A DNA stretch of 64,000 nucleotides from Sesamum alatum (taxonomy: Eukaryota; Streptophyta; Magnoliopsida; Lamiales; Pedaliaceae): NCBI GenBank assembly GCA_034509735.1, contig JACGWO010000012.1:2666001-2730000 (forward strand), in the 5' to 3' direction. This document shows positions 44,927-55,917 of the stretch, piece by piece. The notes under the pieces were generated by a model. It saw nothing but the letters and a program-made list of their open reading frames with translations. It ran no database searches and was not told the origin of the DNA. Every line of letters starts with the position of its first letter. Position 1 is the first letter of the stretch. A program made the translations under genes and the position numbers.

Positions 44927-46180
44927 ATGTCTAAGAACCCACTTTCAACCATTCTTGAGAAAAACAAATTCAATGGAACAAATTACAACGACTGGTTGCG
45001 CAATCTCAGGATAGTCCTAGATTACGAGAACCAAGGCTACGTCATGGACGAGCCTCTCCCTAGGACCTTGCCGGAAGGATCCACGCCAGAAGAACGTGAG
45101 ACGTTCGAGACTTGGCATAAGGATAACCGGAAGGTCCGTAGCGTCATATACTTGCTTCGATGACCAATGAGATTCAGAAGCAGTATGAAAGGCTAGACGA
45201 CGTCCCTTCCATAATGGCTCACCTTAAGGATTGCTATGCAGTCCCGGATCGACATACTAGGTATGTCGCGACCAAGGCGTTCTTTTGGAACTAAAATGAC
45301 AGAAGGATCCTCTGTACAAGAGCACGGGGTTAAAATTCTTACCCTGGTGGAAAAGCTCGAGGACCTAAAGGCAGGTCTCGATAATGAAACGTACATAGAT
45401 GTGATCCTTCAGTCACTCCCACCCTCCTTTGACCAATTTATCGTCAACTACAACATGAACGCACTTGAGAAGGGCATTCATGAGTTGATCAATATGTTGG
45501 TGCAATACGAGGCAACGACTAAGAAGTCCACGCCTTCGGTATTGTTTGGAGGTGCTTCTACTTCCAATACGAAAGGCAAAGGAGCCGGACGTTGGAAAAA
45601 GAAGAAAGGGAAGGGAAAGGCCGTCAAAGCAACTACGAACACTAAGAGTGTTCCCATTGCCAATGAGGGGAAAGGCAAAGGAAAGGGAAAGGTTGTCTCC
45701 AAGCAACAGTCGAAGGCATATGACATATGTATCAACTGCCGTGAGAAAGGGCATTGGAAGAGAGAGTGCCCCAAACTCTTCTCGAACCAAGGTATTTATG
45801 TGATTGAGGTTAATATGGTCACTAATTCTGCCTCTTGGGTATTAGATACCGGCTGTGGAGCTCACATTTGCAATGACTTGCAGGTGTTGGAAAGAAGTAG
45901 AAAACTGCATAGCGGGGACATGATCTTGAAGCTTGGGAATGGCAAGGCCATCTCGGCAGAAGCAGTGGGATCCGCTACTCTAGTGATTAGTGATAGTATT
46001 AGCATAGATTTAGATCAAGTTTATTTTGTATCTAGTATGATTAAAAACATCATTTCCATTCCATTGTTGGACAATAGTGGTTATGAGTTTAGAATCAATA
46101 AAAATTGCTTTTATTTGATGAGGTGTGGAATTGCTCATCTACTCGGTACATTGCATAACGGGCTCTATATCTTGCAATAA
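44927..46180 (+). pseudogene. Elem-8 gag-protease (compensated frameshift)
   Basis: Start MSKNPLSTILEKNKFNGTNY. The frame is lost by a 2-base AT insertion near 45150 (GTCATATACTTG against ATCATACTTG) and regained by one extra T near 45291 (TTCTTTTGG against TTCTTTGG). About 45 codons are scrambled and the early part terminates at 45163. After that, the gag core, basic region, zinc knuckle CINCREKGHWKREC and protease DTG (WVLDTGCGAHICND) are all intact to 46177. There a Gln codon (CAA) is TAA. Knuckle and protease residues are complete, in contrast to Elem-2. Confidence 0.9.
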
Positions 46181-48970
46181 ACGAATTTCGTTCTCAACAC
46201 TCAACACAAATGAAAATTAGATAATAACGGGAACGCACGTCTGTGGCACGCTAGGCTAGGTCACATATCCCAAGATAGGATGAAAAGGTTGGTAGACTCA
46301 AAGAACCGAGAGGTTGGGGACTTGAGTGATCTACCAACTTGTGAATCCTGTCTAAGAGGGAAAATGACCAAGAAGCCCTTCGTAGGACAAAGCAGGCTTG
46401 CCACAACTCTGTTGGACTTGGTCCATACAAACGTATGTAGACCACTAAGGACGCAGGCCCGAGGTGGGTTCTCCTACTTCATAACCTTTACCGATGATCA
46501 CCCACGGTATGGTTATGTTTATCTGATGAGGTACAAGTCTGAAGCTCTTGAGAGGTTTAAAGAATTCAGACTTGAAGTGGAGAACTAGACCAACTGCAAA
46601 ATTAAAGTCCTGCGGTCAAACCGAGGCGGTGAATACCTTAGCACGGAGTTCCTAGATTATCTAAAAGAACATGGTATAATATCAGAATGGACACCTCCCG
46701 GAACACCACCATTAAATGGTGTCTCTGAAAGGAGGAATCGAACCCTGTTGGACATGGTTCGGTCCATGATGAGTTTTACCAAATTGCCTTTATCCTTTTG
46801 GGGCTATGCACTAGAAACGGCAGCCAAATTGTTGAATTTGGCGCCTACCAATGCATTGACCCAAACGCCATATGAGATATGGCACGGCAAGCCTGCAACC
46901 TACAACTACTTGTAAGTGTGGGGTAAGCCCGCATACGTCAAGAGGTTAGTGGGAGATAAGCTAGAATCTAGGTCTAGCTTATGCAGGCTCGTTGGATACC
47001 CTAAAGAAACTGCGGGTTATTACTTCTATGACCCTTTGGAACAAAAGGTATTTGTTTCAACGAATGCAGTATTCTTGGAGCAAGGCTTCCCGGAGGATAT
47101 CCAACCTGATGAGCTGATCCTTGAGGAATCAAGTGATGGAATTCAGCCATCGGGTATAGTCGCGGAACCCTCACTTAGAGGATTCAGGATAGATACCCGA
47201 AGGGCTGACCAACCTCGAGAAGTTCAACATGCTAGGCATGAAAGACAACCTCAGGAACGGCCAGCCCTGGTTCCTGAACCGCCGGCTCCGATACAGTCAG
47301 CGCCCACAGTCACCACTGACGTTCCCGTTCTCCGTAGGTCCACTAGAGAGTCCAGACCTCCAGTGAGATATGGCTTTCTAGGAGCAACCGATCTTTCGGA
47401 TAACGATCCTAAGACATATGGAGAAGCGATGTCTGACATCGACTCCGGGAAATGGCTTGAGGCCATGAAAGCCGAAATGGACTCCATGAGCGAGAACCAA
47501 GTCTGGAGTCTTGTAGATCCACCGAAAGGTGTTAAGCCAGTGGGCTGTAAGTGGGTCTACAAGAGCAAACTCGGCGTTGATGGAGAAGTCACAACCTTTA
47601 AGGCTAGGCTTGTAGCTAAGGGATACACTCAACGACCCGGGGTCGATTTTGAGGATACCTACTCGCCAGTAGCCATGGCTAAGTCCATTCGGATCCTGCT
47701 CGCCATAACAGCATGGTATGACTATGAGATATGGCAGATGGACGTGAAAACGGCCTTTCTCAACGGTTTCATTGAAGAAGAGATCTATATGGATCAGCCG
47801 GAGGGTTTCACGGTCACTGGAGAAGAACAGAAAGTCTGTCGTCTCCAGAAGTCCATCTATGGTCTCAAACAAGCATCCCGAAGTTGGAACATTCGATTTG
47901 ATGAAGTAATACGGGGTTATGACTTCATCAAAAAGGAATCTGACCCTTGTGTATACAAGTAGGCCTGTGGGAGCTCAATAGTGTTCCTAGTGCTTTATGT
48001 GGATGACATTCTACTCATTGGTAATGACGTTAGAATGTTAGGAAACACAAAAGAATGGTTGTCAACCCAGTTTTCCATGAAGGACTTGGGTGAAGCCTCA
48101 TACATCCTAGGCATCCAGATTGTCAGGGACAGATCTAAAAGGATGTTAGGACTCGCCCAAAACTCGCACATGGAGAAAGTCCTAAAGAGATATCGAATGG
48201 ACAACTCCAAACGAGGATTCCTTCCCATGAGGCATGGGATCAAGTTGTCCAAGAAACAGTCCCCACAGACTGATGAGGAACTTGAAAGGATGAAAGTCAT
48301 CCCCTATGCTTCTGCCGTAGGTAGCATCCAATATGCCGTCCACTGCATTAGGCCTCACATTGCGTACGCTTTGAGCGTAACAAGCAGATATCAGTCCTGC
48401 GAAGGAGAAGCACATTGGAATGTTGTTAAGGGCATCCTTAAGTACCTAAGGAGGACTAAGGAAATGTTCTTGGTCTATGGCAATGGAGAGCTAATCCTGG
48501 AAGGCTTTAGCGACGCTAGCTACCAGTCTGATGACGATGATGCCAAGTCTCAATCGGGTTATGTATTCAAGCTCAATAGAGGAGTAGTGGCTTGGAAAAG
48601 TTCCAAGCAAGCAACCACTGCTGACTCCACTACAGAGGCTGAATACATAGTAGCTTCAGAAGCGGTTTGGATGAGAAACTACATCCAAGAGTTGGGTGTG
48701 GTGCCTAGCATCGCCGAGCCTGTTGTCATCTTTTGTGATAACAATGGTGCCATAGCGCAAGCAAAGGAACCGAGATCTCATCACCGTTCCAAACACATTC
48801 TTAGACACTACCGTCTTCTTAGAGAAATAATAGGAAGAGGTGACGTCCGGATGGACCGAGTCAACTCAGCAGACAACACAGCAGATCCGCTGACAAAGCC
48901 TATGTCGCAGAGCGCTCATACGCAACATCTTGAGAAGATGGGAATTAGACATATGGGCGATTGGCTTTAA
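46181..48970 (+). pseudogene. Elem-8 pol: integrase, RT, RNase H (single frame with stops)
   Basis: All of pol lies in the gag frame, but in-frame stops occur at 46211-46213, 46586-46588, 46913-46915 and 47960-47962. At the last three the other copies have Gln, Lys and Lys. Integrase shows WHARLGH, PTCESC, HTNVCR (first catalytic Asp changed to Asn), SNRGGEY (second Asp changed to Asn) and VSERRNR. It is therefore catalytically dead even apart from the stops. RT keeps YVDDILLIGND near 47995. RNase H has a 12-bp in-frame deletion (AAKE missing from EYIVASEAVW). It ends TAA at 48968-48970, followed by polypurine tract 48973-48985. Confidence 0.93.
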
Positions 48971-48972
48971 AG

Positions 48973-48985
48973 GTCAAGTGGGAGA
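48973..48985 (+). promoter_or_regulatory. Polypurine tract of Elem-8
   Basis: GTCAAGTGGGAGA, one base before the 3' LTR start at 48987. Confidence 0.85.
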
Positions 48986-48986
48986 T

Positions 48987-50511
48987 TGTTAGAATAGGTC
49001 ACCATGTAAGCCAATTTTGACGGGAATATGTAACCTATGTCTAGACAATTTCAGGTGTTTGATAAAAATATTTATGAATAAAGAAGTGAAGTTCATATGG
49101 CAACACTTTGTTTATGTTCACTTATATCTGCTATTACATATCTGTTCACTACGCAAACAAAGCCCACGGACTGAGAATCGATTCCGGGGACTGGGACTAC
49201 GCTTGGAGGTAGGTCCATGAAATCAGTCTTACCGAATCAGTCCGGAAATCTCCAAGTCAAGGAATCTCGAAAATGGGTACCGAGATTCCCATTGAGACTT
49301 GCACTAAGCATCTGCTGTCGTATTTCATCGACGGGTGACGAAGGTCGTCTAAGCAGTGTTAGTGGGTTAGCATGCTAGGAAGCAGCTAACTGAGGTGACT
49401 CGTGGGAACCGTCTTACGGAGAACCTTGAGTATGGTCTGCAAGGTATGACGCGTATTCCCAGTTCCAACGGTACAGGTCAAGTCCTTTGACTTGAGGAAC
49501 TGCTGAGTTTACTTGTACATTAGGTCTGTATCGTAGATATGGTGAGAGATTGCCAAAATACTCTTGAGTAGTCATAAGCCATGTCTAGTGCAGCTCTGGT
49601 GTACAGAGTGACAGTAGTTTTCAAGAAAGGATCTGTCTCCTGTCAAAAGGCATTGACAGTTGAGTCTCATGTATGCTCTGTGTCTTGTCCCTAAAATCTG
49701 TGGCCACAGTAACTGAACAGAAGGGAAGGTTTCCCTTGCGGCGTTTAGTAAGGACAGACCGACACTTAGGTCCAAAATGAGTACCTATATTTTCCGTGCC
49801 CTAGACCCTAAGTGATGAGACCGAAGACAGAAGGACAAGTGTACTATTAGAGCCTAACTGTTCATCCCCGGATATTTCACCTAGTCTCTAGTGCCATGGA
49901 CCGTTGCTAGATGGCCACCCATGGTAATGGACGGATTCTAGGAATCCGACCAAGTCTAGCTGAAAGGTGAACCTAAAGAGTCACACACTATCCACACACA
50001 CTTAGTATTTAATTTGGAATTAAATATTGGAGTAAAGGAATGATTAAATTGGATTTAATCGGGTCCTATATTTTCTTGGAAAACTAATTCCTTCTATTTG
50101 ATAAAGGGAATTAAATTAATAAATTAGATTTATTAAGGAAAATAATTTAATGGGCCTAGAATAAATATTAATATTTATTTATTATATTTATTTGGCTTCT
50201 TGGAATATTTAATAGGATTTAAATATTCCATTAAATTAAATTAATTGTTGAGATTTAATGGGAGAGATCAAAGGCTAGGATTGAATTTGACAAGGTCAAA
50301 TTCTTCTTTGACTAGGACTTTGACTAGGTCAAAATCCTAGTCAAATTAAGCTTCTAAAGACGTGGAGTTTAAAGAGAATTAAACTCCTCCTCTATATAAA
50401 CCCCTAGCCTTCTACACATTAGAGGATGATGATTCTTGAAATTCCAACACACACACAATACACTCCCTCTCTCGTTTCTCTCCCTCTCGACCGCCCTCTC
50501 TCTCTCCAAGA
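48987..50511 (+). mobile_element. 3' LTR of Elem-8, type I, 3'-truncated
   Basis: It starts TGTTAGAATAGG and matches the 5' LTR until CTCTCTCTCCAAGA. There the 5' LTR continues AAAACATC, but this copy switches to ATTTCATGTAAC, the DNA found 176 bp upstream of the insertion point. AGA is shared at the join. About 465 bp of LTR, including the U5 structure, is missing. TATA box 50393-50400. Confidence 0.95.
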
Positions 50512-50684
50512 TTTCATGTAACTGGAATATTCGTTTTTGACGAAGTCATACGATGTATGACTCGGTCAATAACGAGCATTGCTGTCAGTGGGAGTGTGGT
50601 AGTATTCCAAGTGTTAAGTGTGTAATGTCTTATTCATTTGGAATGAAATTAAGATGTTAAGAAACACTAGAAACACGAGCATTG
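50509..50684 (+). repeat. Flank duplicated around Elem-8, right copy (176 bp, contains the empty site)
   Basis: Second copy of 40612-40787, gap-free, four substitutions. It continues uninterrupted from GCATTG into TTCACGCAATTCTCC, i.e. across the Elem-8 target site with no insertion. Confidence 0.95.
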
Positions 50685-51440
50685 TTCACGCAATTCTCCA
50701 TGAATAGGGCCAAGTTGTCCAAAACTTAGTCACCATTGACTAATGCGGAAGCTTGGATGTTTACATCCCCTATGTCTTTGCCGTACGCAGCATGGGTATG
50801 TTGTTCGGTGCACAAGTCCTGATGTTGTTTATGCATCGTACATAACAACGGATATCGGGTGTGTACCGACGAGGCAATAGACAACAGTTGAGAGCAGTCT
50901 TTAAGACCTGAATAAGGATTAGAGAAGTGTTCTCGATGCACAGTTTATGGAGAGTTGATTCTAAAAGGCTATAGCGATACTACCTTCTAGAATCATGTGA
51001 ATAATATTTAGTCTCAATACCTATGTATGTTCGGACTTAATGGTGAGTGTGGTAGCTTGGAAAGGTTCCAAGCAGGATACCACGATATTTCATGATGAAG
51101 GTCGAATATATGGCAACTTTGGAAGTTATTTCTGGAAAGTGGTTTGGATGAAAATAGCACCCATTGGATGGATATAGTGCCTAGCATGGCCGAGCCAGTA
51201 GTTGCCTTGAGGTTGACAACTAGGCTATGGCTAAAGCCTTTTGGGCCCGAGATCTCATCACAAGATCCATGAAAAATTCTTAGACAGCCACCATCGGTAG
51301 GTAGTGATGGTAGGAAGAGGCGAGATACGGTTGGACAGTATTACCTCAGCAGAAAAATAAAGTACACCTGTGAGACTGAGCCGGTATCGCAGATTACTCA
51401 TTCTCAGAAGGTTCTGAGTTACATGGGTAATTGCCTTTGA
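50685..51440 (+). pseudogene. Elem-5 pol, RT/RNase H part (highly degenerate)
   Basis: Continues the pol broken at 40787: CACGCAATTCTCCATGAA matches the QFSMK segment of RT. About 150 bp is deleted next, then CCAAGTTGTCCAAAACTTAGTC (KLSKKQSP-like). RNase H traces include AAGGCTATAGCGATACTACC, GGACTTAATGG and GAGATCTCATCACAAGATCC. It ends at TGA (51438-51440) before GGTCAACTGGGAGAT, a mutated polypurine tract. No usable reading frame remains. Confidence 0.82.
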
Positions 51441-51455
51441 GGTCAACTGGGAGAT

Positions 51456-52098
51456 TGTTAGAATAGGTGACCAGAAAGCCAATTGGATTGGCGGTTTTGG
51501 GAACTATTCGTCAATCTTTATTAATATAATATTATCCTGATGAATAGAGTAAGTATTCATTACTGGGACTGTGTTTGTTGTGCTTATTACTAACGTTGAA
51601 CGGTATTTCACCGTCATAACAAATGCCTACAGACCAATTAGATAACCCATGTAGTTGGGTTGCGCATTGGATGGCGGCTATGAAACCAACTTCTGAGGGT
51701 TGGTCTGAGACATTCCAAGTCAGGGACCTCGAGACTGGGCATCGAGTGTCCTATTGAGACTTGCACTAATTATTGCATTCGCTGGGTGAGTGTCGAGTTT
51801 CATCAGAAACAGACGAATGTCGTCTATGCAATTTTAGTGGGTTAGTTCACAAGGTGGTCGACTGACTAAAGTGACTCGCGGGAATTATCATATGGAAGAC
51901 TTGGAGGCTTGGTCGGTATGACTGGAATTCCCGGTTCCAATAGTAGGGGATTAGTCCTCGGACTTGAGGAATCATGGCAGTCACATGCATATGAAGACTG
52001 TATCTTGGATCTAGCGAGAGGTGATCATTCTGTAAGATGGTCATTATAAGCCTTGTCCAGTGCAGTTGGAGTATGCAGCGAGGACGGTGCATTCCAAG
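51456..52098 (+). mobile_element. Elem-5 3' LTR (type III), segment 1
   Basis: It starts TGTTAGAATAGGTGACCAGAAAGCCAATTGG after a polypurine tract and matches the 5' LTR at 18122. It is interrupted after ATTCCAAG by a 633-bp insertion. Confidence 0.92.
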
Positions 52099-52731
52099 CA
52101 TGGATTAAAGTTTTGTTTCCAACACATGTTTCGAGCTTGTAAATATTAGAAACTTTTCGGAAACGTTTCGGAAACGCTACAGAAAAATTATAAAATTAAA
52201 GAAACATACATAATAGTTATAGAAAAAATTAAAAATATTACCTTTCTCTTTTTTATTCAAATATATTTAGTTTAATTTGTATCATATAGCCAATTAACAT
52301 TATTTTTATGTAGTATAATTATGTATTTGGAATTATTAATTGATGTAGTTGCTATTGACAACAAATGATATAAATATTTTATTTTTAAATATGTGTTATA
52401 AAATATTTATATTATGTTGATATTTGGACATATAACATTACTAATATAGCGTACTATTAAATTTGTTATCATTAAATGAAATACTTATATATGACACAAG
52501 AATTTATATACTTGTAGCTAAAAGTACGATACAAAAGTTTTGCGGAAAAATTAGGAAAAATAAAATGTTTCTTAGGAAACTCAAAGATTTCGAAGGAAAA
52601 TTAAGAAAAATGAAGTGTTTCGAAGGAAACTATATAATTTTGAAACTATCATGTATTTTTGTTTGCATGACATCGAAAATTGAAACGTTTCCATAGTTTC
52701 GATGCAAACGCATGGAAATTTTTAAACCATG
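52099..52731 (+). mobile_element. MITE-like non-autonomous DNA transposon, 633 bp
   Basis: An AT-rich insertion inside the type III LTR. Its ends are inverted: CATGGATTAAAG at 52099 and, reversed, CATGGTTTAAAA at 52731. The flanks ATTCCAAG (52091-52098) and ATATCAAG (52732-52739) match at 6 of 8 positions, as in a decayed 8-bp duplication of a hAT-type element. It is rich in GGAAAC/GTTTCC words in both orientations. It encodes nothing; a 77-codon frame at 52463 is not credible. Confidence 0.7.
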
Positions 52732-54301
52732 ATATCAAGATAGGATCTGTCCCCTGTCAGTACATGACGGTGATGTCTCCTATGCACTCTGAGATGGTTT
52801 AGACTCTGAAAGTCTATGGCCATAGCAATTGATTGAGTAGGAAAGGGTTTCCTACGTCGATCGATAGAGTAAACGCATCTCGGGTATGAAGCATAGTTGC
52901 CTAGTCAAGGATGGGAACCAACGCCCAATTTCACCCTAGACTAAGGTCGGGAGACGGTCGACAGTAGGACCGTACCCGTACAGAATCGGCGCCTAAATGT
53001 TCACGCCAACATTCACCTAGTCTCTAGTGCCATGGACCATTGCTAGACGGCCACCCATGGTGACGGGCTCCTGCTGGACACGAGCCCAAGTCTAGCTGAG
53101 GGTGAACCCAAAGGGTCACACACAAATCACCGAGGAGATGATGGAATTGACTTGGAGTCAATTTCAGAGGATGATAAGTAATTGGATTACTTAAGGATTG
53201 TCCATTGGATGGACGGGCCGATATTGTATCAGGCCCTCGTTTAATCAGTAAATAGGATTTATCGATTAATATGGAAAGTTGAGATGTTGGATTTTTAACT
53301 GGATTAAAAGATCAACGGGAATTATTTAAGTGGACATTAAATTAAATTGGATTTAATTTTTTGGGTTCGTCGTAATTGGATTATGGTAGGACCCGGTCCG
53401 TTAAATTTTGACCCGAGAGGTGTGTAAATTCCATTTATGTAATAGGAAAAAGTTGGACTTCTTCCCTAAATAAGCATGGCTGAAAATTGCCACCTTGGAG
53501 TGAGCAAAAATCGACCATGTTGGATGCTAGGTGTTAGTTGACTTGTCTCTTTTGGTAAGAGATAAATCAACTCCAATCAAGCCCTTCCCTTTTGGTATGA
53601 TTTGATCATACCTTAAAAGTTGGTAAGCTTGATTGAAGAATTGATGGTGATTGATTGGGATGTATCTAGACATCCTTGGATGAAGCTAGACACATTCCAA
53701 TAATCACATTAATTATGTATATATATGATATACTAACACCTATTGATGATGAATTTCATTATTCATCTTTTTCTAGGAAAAGGATGAACACTCTCTATAC
53801 ACACACTCTCTCTCTCTCTCCCTCTCTCTACTCCCTAAATCCTCTTTGTTGCTTCTTTGATCTAGGATCAATTGAAGAACAAAGTAAGATCAAGAAGGAA
53901 CACTAATTTGATAGTGTAATCTCTTCTTTGATTTCATCCTGATCCGTTTTTTTCTAGCAAGAAAAACGAGATCTCTCCCTGTGTGGTGTGGACTACGTTA
54001 GAGGGTCTCTACGTTGGGACCTCGCGTGGACAAACGTCGGGAGGAATCAATGCGTGTAGCCGATCAAAATAAAAAATCGAGAAAGGTATTCCAATTTATA
54101 TTTATGCTCTCGATTTCTTCTTTATTCTATAGCCACGAACGCTTATTTATTTTATATATGTTTATATTCTGCGTTTATACACCGATAGCCCGGGAACGTT
54201 CAAGGGAACACCCTTGAACGCAATTTAAATTCTTTTATTCTAGCAAGATTTTATCTCCACCACGCTTCCGCCGCGTTCCCGGGCCGATCCGCTTCCCTTC
54301 A
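52732..54301 (+). mobile_element. Elem-5 3' LTR (type III), segment 2
   Basis: The rest of the type III LTR, ending CGATCCGCTTCCCTTCA and followed by CTTTA, the partner of the duplication at 18117-18121. U5 structure: outer GCCCGGGAA (54188-54196) with TTCCCGGGC (54276-54284); inner CGTTCAAGGG (54197-54206), loop AACA, CCCTTGAACG (54211-54220). All pairs are perfect. Confidence 0.94.
54188..54284 (+). other. Predicted U5 RNA structure, type III copy (best formed)
   Basis: A 9-bp outer stem directly abutting a 10-bp inner hairpin with a 4-base loop and no mismatch in either. Flanking stem bases differ from types I, II and IV but remain complementary. Confidence 0.65.
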
Positions 54302-55725
54302 CTTTATGGAATGGGCCCCATTTAATTCTAAATTAAATAATCCCATGGACTTTATATTAAATCCTATTTAATATACCAAGCCCATTAATTAATTAATGGA
54401 ATGGACTTCATTTAATTCTAAATTAAATAGTCCCATGAACTTTATATTAAATCCTATTTAATATACCAAGCCCATTAATTAATTCACCCTTTTAATCTAA
54501 TTAAAAGGGAAGCCCATGCTTTATAAAAATCCATAAATCTAATTTATGAACTCAAGCCCGATTATTCCAAATAATCCATCGAGGCTTGAATCTCCAAGAA
54601 GTATAATTTAATTTCATTAAATTAAACCTTCTCCCGGAATTAATTCCAAATTAATTCCCTTTCATTTGGTGTAGCGGGTGTGACTCTTTAGGTTCACCTT
54701 TCAGCTAGACTTGGACCTACTTCTTTTTATTCCATAACCAAAGTAGTCTGTTACCATGGGTGGCCATCTAGCAATGGTCCATGGCACTAGAGACTAGGTG
54801 AATATGTGGTGTGAACATTTAGGCTCCGAGTTACATGCATGTACGGTCCTACCGTCGCTCGATACGTACGGGTACGATCCTACTGTCACCTGTCTCCCGG
54901 CCTTTAGTCTAGGGCATGGAATTGGGCGTTGGATTTCATCCTTGACTAGGCAACTATTCTTAATGCTCGAGGTAGGTTTAACTCGGTGTAGGAAATCCTT
55001 TCCCACTATATCAAGTGCTATGGCCATAGACTTTGTGAGTCTAAACCATCTCAGAGAGCATAGGAGATCTCGCTGTCATATCCTTCGACAGGGGACAGAT
55101 CCTATCTTGGAATACACCGTTCTTACATACTCCGACTGCACTGGACAAGGCTTATGATGATCATGTGATATAACGTGGTCAAATTTCATCAGATCCAAGA
55201 TACAGCCTTAGTATGCAGGGTATTGCCGTGATCCTCAAGTCCGAGGACTAATCCCGTACTATCGGAATCAGGAATACGAGTCATACCGACCAAGCCCGAG
55301 TGGCTTCCATATGATGATTCCCGCGAGTCACCTCAGTCAGCAGCCACCTAGCTGGCTGACCCACTAACACTGCATGGACGAGCCTCGTCACTCGTCGATG
55401 AAATGCGACTGTAGATGCTTAGTGCAAGTCTCAAATGGATTCTCGATGCCCTGTCTCGAGATTCCTTTGACTTGGAGTATTTCAGACCGATTCGGCGAGA
55501 ATGATTTCATGAACCTACCTCCAAGCGTAGTTCCAATTTCCCAAAATGTTATTTCAATCTGTGGGCGTTTGTTGTGACATCAAAATGATGCAAGCAGTAA
55601 GTACAACAAACTTCATGCCTATGAATCCTTACGACATTCATTAACATAATATTACTTGTTCACAGATTGACGAATGGTTCTCAGAACAGCCAATACCATT
55701 GACTTTCTGGTCACCTATTCTAACA
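54302..55725 (-). mobile_element. Elem-4: type IV solo LTR, right segment
   Basis: Continuation of 17399-18121 after Elem-5. It ends CACCTATTCTAACA at 55725, the complement of the LTR start, followed by CACAA. It contains two copies of a roughly 93-bp repeat (54307-54490). The minus-strand 5' region has GACCAGAAAGTCAATGGTATTGG, the type IV signature. Confidence 0.93.
54307..54490 (-). repeat. About 93-bp tandem repeat, two copies, in type IV LTR
   Basis: Units run from TGGAATGG..CATTTAATTCTAAATTAAATA through CCCATGGACTTTATATTAAA to ACCAAGCCCATTAATTAATT. The type IV LTR at 57795 carries three such units (about 59025-59290). Confidence 0.82.
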
Positions 55726-55917
55726 CACAAGCCCGAATCCTATGCGACCCACTGAGCCCGCAGTGGATCTATGGTCAATCTAGGGTTGGTCCTACACTAT
55801 TACATTTAATAATAGCAACCCAACAACATGCTAATGGGCCTTGGTCTCTTTCTCCTTTGGGTCTCCATGGAACGCCTTGGATTCATCATTATGGGCTCTC
55901 CATCTGGCCCATACTTC
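55726..55917 (-). other. Elem-3 leader, distal part
   Basis: Resumes the Elem-3 leader after the Elem-4 solo LTR: the reverse complement matches Elem-8 at 43985-44165 (GATCCACTGCGGG, GGACCAACCCTAGATT). It is interrupted at 55918 by another LTR; the rest of the leader, primer-binding site and 5' LTR of Elem-3 are not found. Confidence 0.82.

Noticed and set aside
52463..52696. A 77-codon ORF inside the 633-bp MITE-like insertion.
   Set aside because: Very AT-rich, Lys/Ile-rich by composition, no transposase motif.
54302..54490. Possible satellite or centromeric repeat.
   Set aside because: Only two units, confined to a type IV LTR and present with three units in the other type IV LTR; it is an internal LTR minisatellite.
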